A DNA stretch of 53,748 nt, taken from positions 1 through 53,748 of the forward strand of contig JAVHLG010000026.1 in NCBI GenBank assembly GCA_031082225.1. Direction: 5' to 3'. This document shows positions 1 to 9,678 of the stretch, one piece after another; the first letter of the stretch is position 1, and each line of letters begins with the position of its first letter. Below the pieces are notes generated by a model. It saw only the letters and a list, made by a program, of their open reading frames with translations. It did no database searches and was not told the origin of the DNA. Source of the DNA: Desulfovibrionaceae bacterium (lineage in GTDB: Bacteria; Desulfobacterota; Desulfovibrionia; Desulfovibrionales; Desulfovibrionaceae). The translations under genes were made by a program, and so were the position numbers.

Positions 1-20
1 CGGGGGGAATCATTCCCCCC
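1..20. repeat. Terminal copy of a G6/C6 palindrome
   Basis: A perfect inverted repeat (six G, AAT, one C, ATT, six C) preceded by C. The identical 20 bases close the window at 53729-53748. It resembles the intergenic hairpins seen near Desulfovibrio gene ends and may be a terminator half or an assembly breakpoint. Confidence 0.8.
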
Positions 21-33
21 GGCGGGAGAGGGT

Positions 34-60
34 CCGGGAGAGGGCGGCGCCCTCTCCCGG
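34..60 (-). terminator. Hairpin downstream of glnK
   Basis: A perfect 13-base inverted repeat (stem CCGGGAGAGGGCG, one-base centre) begins about 10 bases past the glnK stop. No T-tract follows on the minus strand, so it may be a 3'-end stabiliser rather than a classical Rho-independent terminator. Confidence 0.55.
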
Positions 61-70
61 GGGCTTTGTC

Positions 71-1646
<1,576 letters not shown>

Positions 1647-1785
1647 ACCAACCCCCCTTGAACAGTTTGCGCCGCCAAGCGGCCGGTTTGTCCGCCGGTC
1701 ATCCGGGAGTTACGGGCAACGTCCGTTTTCCAACGGCCCTCGGGCGATGTCCGCGCCGCGCCCCCGGCCCGGCCAAGTGGGGAAC

Positions 1786-1814
1786 CAATTAGGGGTATTT
1801 TGACATTTTTGCAA
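1786..1814 (-). promoter_or_regulatory. Candidate amtB promoter in an AT-rich gap
   Basis: On the minus strand a TTGCAA -35 (1809-1814), a 17-base spacer and a TAATTG -10 (1786-1791) stand out in a GC-rich surround, about 140 bp upstream of amtB. The rest of the 1647-1970 gap shows no gene. A sigma-54 -24/-12 site, expected for nitrogen genes, was not convincing. Confidence 0.3.
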
Positions 1815-1970
1815 GATATTTTTCGTAACAAAGCACGGATATGCTGCTCAACGTTTTTGTCCGATATTTTCAGGGCGGCGGTTGCCCCGGGTCTGCACTT
1901 GCCGTTTCAGCGGCAACCCGGCATACAGGGAACAGGCCGCACCAAACCCGGACTCGAAAAGGATCGCCCG

Positions 1971-3443
1971 GTGAGCCCGAAAGCCTCCCTGATTCTGATC
2001 GTCGACGACGATCCCACCCTGCGCGAGAGCGTGGCCCTGTGGCTTTCCCACACAGGCTACCGCACGGCCCAGGCCGAAAACGGCCGACAGGCCCTTCTGG
2101 CCATGAAGGAACAGCGGCCGGATCTGATCCTGCTCGATTTGCGCATGCCCGTGCTGGACGGATTCGGATTTCTGGCCGAACTGGCCCATGTCGCCGACCC
2201 GCCGCCGGTGGTGGTCATCTCCGGGCGGGGCGAGGTGCGCGACGTGGTGGAGAGTTTCCGGCGCGGGGCCACGGACTTCATCGTCAAGCCCATCGAAAGC
2301 TACGAACTGCTGGAGCATGCCGCCGCGGCCGCCCTCACGGCCGCCGAGACCCGGCGGCGCATGCTGCGGGCCGAGGCCCGCTATTTCGAACTGGTCCAGA
2401 ACCTGCCGCTTCTGGTCTTCGCCCTGCGCCCTGACCTGACCCTGGAATTCATCAATAAAAACTGCCGCGCCATGTTCGGCCAGTCCCGGGCCACGGCCCT
2501 GGCCGCCCCAGGCTGGTTCGTGGAGCAGGCCCACGCCGAAGACCGCCAGGCCGTCCGCGAGGTCATCGGCCGGGCCTTTTCCGGGGCATCCCGTCCCCTG
2601 TCCCTGGACTGCCGTTTCCTGCGCCCGGACGGGACCGTCATGCACGGCATCCTCAAGATCCTGCCCGCCACCCAGGCCCCGGATGGCGACGGCATGCTGG
2701 CGGAGGGCCTGCTGTTCGACATCACCGACCGGGTGGAACTGGAGCGGCTCATGGTGCAGCAGGAAAAGCTCAAGACCCTGGGGGCGGTGTCCGCCGAGGT
2801 GGCCCACGAGATCAGAAATCCCCTGTTCGCCATCGCCGGGTTCGCCAAAAGGCTCCACGACCGCCTGCCCGAGGCCCACGAGACCGGGATCATCCTGGCC
2901 GAGGCGGCCCGTCTGGAGGCCCTGGTGGACCGCATCCGGACCTATCTGCAACCGGCGGACCAGCATCCGGTGTGCCTGGGGATGGGCGGGGCGGTCGGCC
3001 AGGTGCTGCAGGATCTGGGCCCCGAACTCAAAGGCCGCGACATCGTGTGCCGCACGGATTTTTCCCGGGCCGCCGCCGTCGTGGAGGAAGACCCGCTGCT
3101 TTTGGGCCAGGTGGTGACGGCCATGGTGCGCCACGCCGTAGCGCAGATGCCCCGGGGCGGGACCATGGAGGTGACGGCCTGGTCCGACGACGCCTTTTCC
3201 CGCCTGACCGTGGCCTATCCCGAGGCCCATCCGGCCCGGGAGCCCGAGAGGCTGTTTCTGCCCTTCGAGGAGTCCGGCCTCGGCCCCGGGCTGGCCCTGG
3301 CCAGACGGCTGGCCCAGGACATGGGCGGTTCCCTGGCCTATGCCCACGACGCGGGCCGGGCCGTGTTCACCCTGACGCTGCCCCTTTTTCGCCATGCCCA
3401 CGCCTCGGGCCAGCCCAAGGACGCATCCGACGGGGCTTCCTGA
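1971..3443 (+). CDS. Receiver-PAS-histidine kinase-like protein with a degenerate ATP-binding domain
   Basis: About 490 residues. The GTG start at 1971 is chosen because AAAGGA lies 8-10 bases upstream and the receiver begins right after it; the frame is open back to 1800. The order is a CheY-like receiver (about 7-122; acidic VDDD, phosphoacceptor Asp56 in LLDLRMP, Lys in VKP), a PAS domain, then a dimerisation helix with the H-box VAHEIRNPL. The C-terminal ATPase domain is eroded: the N-box reads MVRHAVAQM with His in place of the essential Asn, and no DxGxG G1 box is seen, although a GPGLALAR G2-like segment remains. It may accept phosphate without being an active kinase, or signal by another route. 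A short gap separates it from the FkbM gene. Confidence 0.85.
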   Translation: MSPKASLILIVDDDPTLRESVALWLSHTGYRTAQAENGRQALLAMKEQRPDLILLDLRMPVLDGFGFLAELAHVADPPPVVVISGRGEVRDVVESFRRGATDFIVKPIESYELLEHAAAAALTAAETRRRMLRAEARYFELVQNLPLLVFALRPDLTLEFINKNCRAMFGQSRATALAAPGWFVEQAHAEDRQAVREVIGRAFSGASRPLSLDCRFLRPDGTVMHGILKILPATQAPDGDGMLAEGLLFDITDRVELERLMVQQEKLKTLGAVSAEVAHEIRNPLFAIAGFAKRLHDRLPEAHETGIILAEAARLEALVDRIRTYLQPADQHPVCLGMGGAVGQVLQDLGPELKGRDIVCRTDFSRAAAVVEEDPLLLGQVVTAMVRHAVAQMPRGGTMEVTAWSDDAFSRLTVAYPEAHPAREPERLFLPFEESGLGPGLALARRLAQDMGGSLAYAHDAGRAVFTLTLPLFRHAHASGQPKDASDGAS

Positions 3444-3452
3444 CCCGACCCC

Positions 3453-4160
3453 GTGCATTTCGCCATGCCACATCCCCTGCCTGACGATCCCGATCCTGCC
3501 CTGGTGCGCGACACCCCGCCCCTTGACCGGCTGTTTGCCCTGTGCCCCGTCACAGACCCCGTGATCGTGGACGGCGGGGCCAACAAGGGCCGCATCACGG
3601 ACCGGTTCCTCGCCCTGTTCCCTCACTGCCGCGTCCTGGCCTTCGAGCCCCAGCCCTCCCTGGCCCGAAAGCTTGCAAAGCGCTTCGCCGCCAAGGCCCG
3701 GGTCACGGTCCGGGCCTGCGCCCTGGGGCCGCATGACGGCACGGCCGAGCTGACGGTCCTAAGCCGCCGCACCCTGTCCTCCATGCTCCCGCCCACGGGC
3801 ATCCATGAAAAATACGCCGGACAGGACCTCCGCGAAACCGGCCGGGTCACAGTCCCGGTGGTCCGCCTGGACACGGCCCTGCCGGAAGGAGCGGACATCA
3901 TCAAGCTCGATCTCCAGGGCTTTGAACTGGCCGCCCTGCGCGGGGCGACGGGCATCCTTGGCCGGGCCCGCCTCGTCCTGGCCGAGACCGCCTTCTATCC
4001 CCTCTACGACGGCCAGCCCCTTTTCCCCGAACTGCGGGATTTCCTGGCCGCCCACGGCCTGGCCTTCGAGGGCCTCTACGATCCCTTTCACGACGCCAGC
4101 GGCCGCTTGGCCTCGGGAGACGCCCTGTTCGCGGCGAAAAGCGCCTGTCCCGGACTATGA
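3453..4160 (+). CDS. FkbM family SAM-dependent methyltransferase
   Basis: About 235 residues. The SAM-binding fold is clear: motif I IVDGGANKG, then FEPQP at the end of beta-2, VVRLDTALP and IIKLDLQGFELAALRG, which is the FkbM signature. Such enzymes usually O-methylate sugars or other glycan and secondary-metabolite groups in the cytoplasm. The GTG at 3453 gives the listed start; an ATG at 3465 is an alternative, and neither has a strong ribosome site. It lies 9 bp after the kinase-like gene, suggesting cotranscription. Given the glycan genes across the window, a surface-sugar substrate is plausible but inferred. Confidence 0.88.
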   Translation: MHFAMPHPLPDDPDPALVRDTPPLDRLFALCPVTDPVIVDGGANKGRITDRFLALFPHCRVLAFEPQPSLARKLAKRFAAKARVTVRACALGPHDGTAELTVLSRRTLSSMLPPTGIHEKYAGQDLRETGRVTVPVVRLDTALPEGADIIKLDLQGFELAALRGATGILGRARLVLAETAFYPLYDGQPLFPELRDFLAAHGLAFEGLYDPFHDASGRLASGDALFAAKSACPGL

Positions 4161-4321
4161 GTCCCCCGTCTGCCGCCCCCATGGCCGTCCCCGCCGGGCA
4201 TTGACCAAGCCTGCCTGCACTGCGTAAGAAAGGCCGATGGTCACGACACCATGCAGTGCTGGCCGTGACCAACACCCGCAGGCAGGCCGGTCACGGTCAT
4301 GCCCAAGGAGGCGTCAGCTTC

Positions 4322-5548
4322 ATGCCGCGAGCATCCGCATTCCTGCTCATCCTGCTCATCCTCCTCTTCGGCGCGCTGGCGACCCGGGCCATCCCCCCGG
4401 CCCTGGCCGCCGAGGCCGACGCCCCGGCCCGCACCGCCGCCTCGCGGTCCATGGACAGGACCAAGATCGCCATCCTTGAATTCGAGCCGGTCACGGCCAC
4501 GGCCCGCAAAAACGAAAAAGGCCGTCTGGTTTCGGAGATGCTGACCACGGCGGCGGTCAAATCCGGCCGCTTCGAGGTCGTGGAGCGCCGGATCATCAGC
4601 CGCCTCCTGGAAGAGCTGGAATTCGGGGAACGGGGCCTGACCTATACCTCGGCGGCCCTCAAGGTGGGGGCCATGGCCGGGGCCACGGCGATTTTGAGCG
4701 GCTCCGTGGCCGAGGACGACGGCAAAACGCGCATCGACGCCCGGTTCATCGACGTCGAGACCGGACGCATCCTGTGGGCCGGGGTGGCCATGGGCGGAGG
4801 CAGCCTGTCCGGGGTCTCGGACGCGACCAACCGGATTTTTCGCGACCTCGACGCCTATGCCGCCGCATCCGGTCCCGCCCTTGCCCCCCGGACCGGGAGG
4901 GAGGCTGCCCCGGCGGAGGCCCTGCCTTCCCCCGGGGACGACGCACCGGACAGCGGCCTCGGCCTCCCCCAGGACGAGGATATCCCCGGCCCCAGGCCGG
5001 ACACCCCTTCTTCCCGTCTCGGGGGCGATGGTCCGGGAGGCGGGGCCCAGGCGCCGGACATGGCCCCCCCCGACCCGGAAAAGGCGCGCCGGGCCGCCGC
5101 CCACCACCAGGCGGCCAGGGAGCACGGCCGGGCCAAGCGCTACGCCAAGGCCGCCCGGGAGATGGATCTGGCCCTGGCCCTGGACCCCGGCCGGGCCGAA
5201 TACCATGCCGCCCGGGGACATGCCCGGTACTTTCTGGGCAGATACGCCGAGGCCCTGGCCGACTACGACCAATCCCTGGCCCTGGACGCCGGGACGGCCG
5301 CCGTGCATTCCATGCGGGCCCTGTGCCTGACGGCGCTGCACCGGCCCGCCGAGGCCGCCGAGGCCTACGACCAGGCCGTGGCCCTCTCCCCCGGCAACCC
5401 TGATCTGCTGATCCGGCGCGGCAGGCTGCGCGGCGCAATGGGGCTTTCACAGCCCATGTGCCAGGATCTCCTCGCGGCCTGCGACCTGGGACAGTGCCAA
5501 CCCCTTGAAAACGCTCGCAAGGAGGGCACATGTCCCGCCGCCCCGTGA
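4322..5548 (+). CDS. Exported CsgG-like protein with TPR repeats
   Basis: About 408 residues. The ATG at 4322 is preceded by AAGGAGG and starts a clear signal peptide (Arg, then a Leu/Ile-rich core, then Ala-rich). Next comes a CsgG-like domain (DRTKIAILEFEP ... FEVVERR ... ILSGSVAEDDGKTRIDARFIDVETG, about 45-185), then a Pro/Gly/Asp-rich linker, then two to three tetratricopeptide repeats (AKAAREMDLALALDPGRAEY and following). The CsgG domain is known from outer-membrane secretion and penicillin-binding-protein activator (LpoB-like) proteins; the pairing with TPRs suggests a periplasmic scaffold. The 3' end overlaps the next gene by 19 bp, so the two are probably translated together. Confidence 0.85.
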   Translation: MPRASAFLLILLILLFGALATRAIPPALAAEADAPARTAASRSMDRTKIAILEFEPVTATARKNEKGRLVSEMLTTAAVKSGRFEVVERRIISRLLEELEFGERGLTYTSAALKVGAMAGATAILSGSVAEDDGKTRIDARFIDVETGRILWAGVAMGGGSLSGVSDATNRIFRDLDAYAAASGPALAPRTGREAAPAEALPSPGDDAPDSGLGLPQDEDIPGPRPDTPSSRLGGDGPGGGAQAPDMAPPDPEKARRAAAHHQAAREHGRAKRYAKAAREMDLALALDPGRAEYHAARGHARYFLGRYAEALADYDQSLALDAGTAAVHSMRALCLTALHRPAEAAEAYDQAVALSPGNPDLLIRRGRLRGAMGLSQPMCQDLLAACDLGQCQPLENARKEGTCPAAP

Positions 5549-5961
5549 CGCTTTTCATGACCATGCTTCTGGCCTGGGCCTGCCTGTCCGCCTGCTCGGT
5601 GAGCATCGGGACCACAACCGCCCCGGCCCCGACGCCCGCCCCGGCCGCTGCGGCGGCGCGCACCGAGCGGGTGACCATCCAGGGCCTGAACCTGCGCCAG
5701 GGGCCGTCGGCCAAAAGCGCCGTGATCGGCGGCCTGAATCGGGACGAGATGGTGACGGTGCTTGAGCGGCAGGAAAACTGGATCAGGGTCCGCACCGCCG
5801 ACGGCCGGGAGGGCTTCGCCTACGGGGCCTATCTGACGGGATTTGACATCCGTCCCGCCAAGCCCCGCCCAGGCAGGGGGCCTGCTGCGCCAGGCGGCCC
5901 GGACCGCCCGGAGCGGGCGGACGGCATGACCGACGAGGAGGAACAGGAACTCTGGAACTGA
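5530..5961 (+). CDS. SH3-domain lipoprotein
   Basis: A 143-residue protein. AAGGAGG sits ahead of the ATG. The signal sequence ends in a lipobox, LSAC, so the mature protein should be lipidated. A Pro/Ala/Thr spacer follows, then a bacterial SH3 domain (about 45-105: VTIQGLNLRQGPSAKSAVIG ... WIRVRTADGREGFAYGAYL), a fold that often binds cell-wall peptides. The tail is acidic (DEEEQELWN). It is coupled by overlap to the CsgG/TPR gene, which suggests a joint role at the envelope or peptidoglycan. Confidence 0.88.
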   Translation: MSRRPVTLFMTMLLAWACLSACSVSIGTTTAPAPTPAPAAAAARTERVTIQGLNLRQGPSAKSAVIGGLNRDEMVTVLERQENWIRVRTADGREGFAYGAYLTGFDIRPAKPRPGRGPAAPGGPDRPERADGMTDEEEQELWN

Positions 5962-6356
5962 ACCGCCAAACAGGGTGACCCGCCCCATGTTCCCCTTTCC
6001 CGCATATCGGAAGTGATGCCGCCTGGCGTCGCGACCCGGCGCTTATGCAAGACATGTGCATGGCGCATGTCCCTCTCGTTTCGCGTCCTGCCCAAAACCT
6101 TTGTCTCCAGGACGTCCCGCTGTCCGAAACAGACTCCGTTATGCCGTTCAAACACAGTACGGCGCGGCCCATCGAACGCAAACCATACTTTCGAAGTCAA
6201 TTTTTTTCGCGCCTCCCCAAAAAAAGTCCTCCGGAACGTTGAAAAAGAGACGGGCATGCCGTATGGTGCTACATAATCAGTTGTTTTTTGTTTGAATCCG
6301 CGCTTCCGGGTCCGTTCCGCCCGTGCGCCAACCTTGCCTGCAGGGAGCGGACTCGC
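5962..6356 (+). other. 395-bp gap upstream of the chemoreceptor with a candidate promoter
   Basis: No gene is seen here. Near its right end a TTGAAA -35 (6239-6244), a 17-base spacer and a TATGGT -10 (6262-6267) could drive the chemoreceptor gene. The surrounding 6180-6300 segment is richer in A and T than its neighbours. No flagellar sigma-28 site was recognised. Confidence 0.3.
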
Positions 6357-8798
6357 ATGTTCAAAAAAATGGGGATCGGAATCAAACTGTCGGTGTGCGT
6401 GGGACTGGTCGTAACGCTCATTCTGGCGGGCATCACCCTGTATTTCGCCCGGACGCTCAACGATTCGGCCAAGCTGAGGGTGGAGGAGGCGGTCAAGATG
6501 GAGGCCGCCGCCAGCGGGGCCATCATCAAGGCCGAGTTGGATGAGGGATTGAGCGCGGCCCGGGGCCTGGCCCAGGCCCTGGCCTTCGTGGACGACCTGC
6601 CCCCGGAGGTGCGCCGGACCCGGGTGAGCAACATGCTGCGCGGCCTTTTGGAGCACAACCCCGATTTTTTAGGGGTGTGGACCGTGTTCGAGCCAAACGC
6701 CCTGGACGGCCTGGACGGGGAGAACGCGGGCGCAGACGGCAGCGACGCCAAGGGGCGTTTCGTGCCCTACTTTAACCGGGTGGGCGGCATCCATCTGGAG
6801 CCCTGCACGGACTACGACACCCCGGGGAAAAACGACTATTATGTCAAGCCGTTGCGTTCTGGAAAGGACGTGGTCATGGACCCGGTGGAATATACCGTGG
6901 GCGGCCAAAAGACCATGCTGGTCAGCCTGTGCGCGCCCATCCGCCAGAACGGCAAGATCGTGGGCGTGGCCGGGGTGGACATCAGCACCGAACTCCTCAA
7001 GAAGATCGTCCTGGGGATCAAGCCCTTCGGCACGGGCTATGCCTTTTTGTTTTCCAACGACACCACCTACGTGGCCCATCCCAAGGCCGAATTCGTGGGC
7101 AAGAAGATTCTCGACGTGCGGGCCGACGCCACGGCCCGGGACAAGGACGTCCGGGCCGGAAAGCACCGGGTGGAGGAAAACACGTCCCTGGCCACGGGGG
7201 AGACCTCCTACTATTACCTGTCGCCCTTCACCATCGGCGAAACCGACACCCCCTGGAGCATGGTCCTGACCGTGTCCCTGGACGCCCTTCTGGCCGATGC
7301 CCAGCGTAGCGTGAACATGAGCTTCGCGGCTGGAGGCCTGGGCATCCTTGTGCTCTTGGCCATCCTTTTCACCCTCTCCCGGCTGATCGTCACCAAACCG
7401 CTCTCCCGCATCGTGGAGGCGGCCCAGCGCTTCGCGGCCGGGGACTTCACCGCCCGGCTGGCCGTGACCTCGGGCGACGAGGTGGGACAGGCGGCCGAAA
7501 ACCTGAACACCGCCTTCGACATCGTGGTGGACAAGGCCTTCTGGTACGAGTCCATCCTGGACTCCATCCCCTTTCCCATCTCGGTCACGGACCTGAACCA
7601 ACGCTGGACCTTCATCAACAAGCAGGCGGAAGACGCCACCGGAAAGAAACGGGCGGACATCGTGGGCCGTCACTGTAAGGAATGGGGCGCGCCCATCTGC
7701 GGCACGGACCGGTGCGGCGTGGAATGCCTGCGCCATGACAACCCCGTGACCTCCTTCACCCAGCCGGGCATTGAGAAGGATTTCCAGGTCAACTCCGCCT
7801 TCCTCTTCAACACCAAGGGAGAAAAGACCGGGCACATCGAGGTGGTCCAGGACGTGACCGAGGCCAACGCCCTGCGGCGCAAGGCCGAGCAGGCCCTGCA
7901 CGAGGGCATGTTGTCCGCCGCCGGGAGGCTCGAAGGCATTGTGGAACGGGTGACGGTCTCTTCCGAGGAGATCTCGGCCCAGATCGACGAAATCAACCGG
8001 GGTACGGAACTGCAGAAAGAGCGCATGGGCGAGACGGCCACGGCCATGGAGGAGATGAACGCCACGGTCATGGAGGTGGCCAAAAACGCCGGGCAGGCGG
8101 CCGAGTCCGCCGACAAGGCCAAGGCCAAGGCCGCAGAGGGTTCGCATCTCGTCGAGGAGGCCATGACGGCCATTTCCGAGGTGCGGCGCATGACCCAGGC
8201 CATGAACGCCAACCTGGCCGATCTGGGGCGTCAGGCCGAATCCATCGGCCAGGTCATGAACGTCATCAACGACATCGCCGACCAGACCAACCTGTTGGCC
8301 CTCAATGCCGCCATCGAGGCCGCCCGGGCCGGAGAGGCCGGACGCGGCTTCGCCGTGGTGGCCGACGAGGTGCGCAAACTGGCCGAGAAAACCATGGGCG
8401 CGACCAAGGAGGTGGGCGACAACATCCGCTCCATCCAGTCCGCCACGCGCAAAAACATCGAGGACATGAACCAGGTCGGAACCATGGTGGAAAAGGCCAC
8501 GGACCTGTCCACCACCTCAGGCAAGTCCCTGTCCGAGATCGTGTCGTTTTCCGACGAAAGCTCCTCCCAGGTGCAGAGCATCGCCTCGGCGGCCGAGGAA
8601 CAGTCGGCGGCCTCGGAGGAGATCAACCGCTCCATCGAGGAGGTCAACCGGGTGGCCATGGAGACGGCGGACTCCATGGAGCAGTCGGCCCATGCCGTAA
8701 GCGAACTGGCGTCCATGGCCGGGGAGCTGCGGCGGCTCATCGAGGAGCTCAAGGGCGACACGGGCGGCACGGCAGGCCCGCGCCGACTCGGCAGATAG
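6357..8798 (+). CDS. Methyl-accepting chemotaxis protein (dCache-HAMP-PAS-MCP)
   Basis: About 813 residues. The ATG at 6357 follows GGGAG and leads straight into a first membrane helix ([16 protein letters not shown]). A large periplasmic Cache-type sensor follows (about 35-315), then a second helix ([18 protein letters not shown]), a HAMP linker, a PAS domain with a Cys cluster ([19 protein letters not shown]) and a long coiled-coil signalling domain. Its hairpin tip ([19 protein letters not shown]) matches the family. The cysteines in the PAS could bind a metal or cofactor, which is inference. No CheR-tethering pentapeptide is seen at the C-terminus. The gene stands alone and ends in a strong terminator. 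Confidence 0.93.
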   Translation: MFKKMGIGIKLSVCVGLVVTLILAGITLYFARTLNDSAKLRVEEAVKMEAAASGAIIKAELDEGLSAARGLAQALAFVDDLPPEVRRTRVSNMLRGLLEHNPDFLGVWTVFEPNALDGLDGENAGADGSDAKGRFVPYFNRVGGIHLEPCTDYDTPGKNDYYVKPLRSGKDVVMDPVEYTVGGQKTMLVSLCAPIRQNGKIVGVAGVDISTELLKKIVLGIKPFGTGYAFLFSNDTTYVAHPKAEFVGKKILDVRADATARDKDVRAGKHRVEENTSLATGETSYYYLSPFTIGETDTPWSMVLTVSLDALLADAQRSVNMSFAAGGLGILVLLAILFTLSRLIVTKPLSRIVEAAQRFAAGDFTARLAVTSGDEVGQAAENLNTAFDIVVDKAFWYESILDSIPFPISVTDLNQRWTFINKQAEDATGKKRADIVGRHCKEWGAPICGTDRCGVECLRHDNPVTSFTQPGIEKDFQVNSAFLFNTKGEKTGHIEVVQDVTEANALRRKAEQALHEGMLSAAGRLEGIVERVTVSSEEISAQIDEINRGTELQKERMGETATAMEEMNATVMEVAKNAGQAAESADKAKAKAAEGSHLVEEAMTAISEVRRMTQAMNANLADLGRQAESIGQVMNVINDIADQTNLLALNAAIEAARAGEAGRGFAVVADEVRKLAEKTMGATKEVGDNIRSIQSATRKNIEDMNQVGTMVEKATDLSTTSGKSLSEIVSFSDESSSQVQSIASAAEEQSAASEEINRSIEEVNRVAMETADSMEQSAHAVSELASMAGELRRLIEELKGDTGGTAGPRRLGR

Positions 8799-8834
8799 CC
8801 TCCCTACGCCTCGCATCCAGCGCCAGCGAAAATC

Positions 8835-8874
8835 CGGCCCCCGTCGCAGCTTGCGGCGGGGGCCGTTTTTTTTT
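8835..8874 (+). terminator. Rho-independent terminator of the chemoreceptor gene
   Basis: A GC-rich stem (CGGCCCCCG/CGGGGGCCG with an inner CGC/GCG) is followed by nine T residues, about 36 bp after the stop codon. Confidence 0.93.
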
Positions 8875-9002
8875 GCCGTGTCGTGTCCGGGTGGCGACTA
8901 CTCCACGACCGGCACTTTCCGTTATGGGCCACCCCGTAGCAACACCGCGAATTCATGCTTTCTATTCACACAAATACAGGCATGTTTTTTGTGGACGCCA
9001 TA

Positions 9003-9110
9003 CTCGTGTCGCGTTTTGCAAACGGCCAGGCGTTCCATTGCGGTCGTGGCTAGCAAAGAATGGCTTACAAACTGTGCTTCCGGCCAAACGAGCACATGCG
9101 TATGTGTTGG
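9003..9110 (+). repeat. Copy 1 of a 108-base dispersed noncoding repeat
   Basis: This stretch matches the reverse complement of 34246-34353 over its whole length, by eye at roughly 70% identity. Shared blocks include GTGTCGCG, TTGCGGTCGTGG, AATGGCTT and CGGCCAAACGA. It lies just past the 3' end of the marR gene. The rest of the 8875-9118 gap holds nothing I recognise. Confidence 0.75.
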
Positions 9111-9118
9111 AGATCAGA

Positions 9119-9535
9119 CTAGAACTGGGCCATGATCTTCGTGAGCATCTGCGGAAAGCGTTCGACCTCTTCCGGGGTGAGGGCCCCGGCGATGTCCTGG
9201 GACAGTTGCAGGTGCAATAGGTGGTGGCCCTCGAAGTGCTTGCGGCCCTCGGGGGTCAGCCCCACCCGGATGGAACGGCGGTCCTTTGCGTCGGGTTTGC
9301 GTTCCACCAGCCCGGCCCGCACCAGCCGGTCCACCAGGACCGTGAGCGACCCCGTGGTCACGCCCATTTTTTCGGCCACCTCCTTCATGCGCAGGTTGCC
9401 CGTGGCCCCGATGATCTCCAGGGTATGCATCTGGGGCAGGGTCAGCCCCGTCTCGCGCACCACGCCCTGCTCCCAGGAGGAAAAGCGCTCGTAAAACTCG
9501 ATGAGCAGCCGGGTCAGTTCCTCAATGTTGTCCAT
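9119..9535 (-). CDS. MarR family transcriptional regulator
   Basis: About 138 residues, starting at the ATG at 9535 behind a GGAGG ribosome site; the frame is open further upstream. The winged-helix core is clear: LTLPQMHTLEIIG, MKEVAEKMGVTTGSLTVLVDRL (recognition helix) and the wing RKPDAKDRRSIRVGLT, with the conserved DxRS pattern. MarR proteins bind DNA as dimers and usually repress until a ligand, oxidant or metal releases them. It lies downstream of the metal ATPase on the same strand with a 143-bp gap, so it may control that gene or itself. Its ligand cannot be told from sequence. Confidence 0.9.
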   Translation of the reverse strand: MDNIEELTRLLIEFYERFSSWEQGVVRETGLTLPQMHTLEIIGATGNLRMKEVAEKMGVTTGSLTVLVDRLVRAGLVERKPDAKDRRSIRVGLTPEGRKHFEGHHLLHLQLSQDIAGALTPEEVERFPQMLTKIMAQF

Positions 9536-9570
9536 TGGCCCTCCGCCTTTCACGCGTTTTCGGCGCGGGA

Positions 9571-9588
9571 TGGCCCACACGTGGGCCA
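9571..9588. promoter_or_regulatory. Perfect palindrome upstream of marR
   Basis: An 18-base sequence with 8-base arms TGGCCCAC and GTGGGCCA lies 36-53 bp upstream of the marR start. MarR-type operators are typically palindromes of about this size, so autoregulation is possible. A simple RNA hairpin is the alternative; no T-tract follows. Confidence 0.35.
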
Positions 9589-9678
9589 CCCGCACCCCCG
9601 TGGCGGGTTTCCAAGGAGCAACCCCCTTCGGCCACCGGCCTCCGGAGGGTTCCCTTCAGCCCGCCCGCCTGCACCCTG

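Noticed and set aside
1647-1970. Sigma-54 promoter for amtB-glnK
   Set aside because: Only poor matches to the -24/-12 pattern were seen, for example TTGGTTCCCCACTTGG on the minus strand.
1848-3734. 628-residue minus-strand frame opposite the kinase-like gene
   Set aside because: Antisense shadow: no domain, low-complexity Gly/Gln/His content, and overlaps two real genes.
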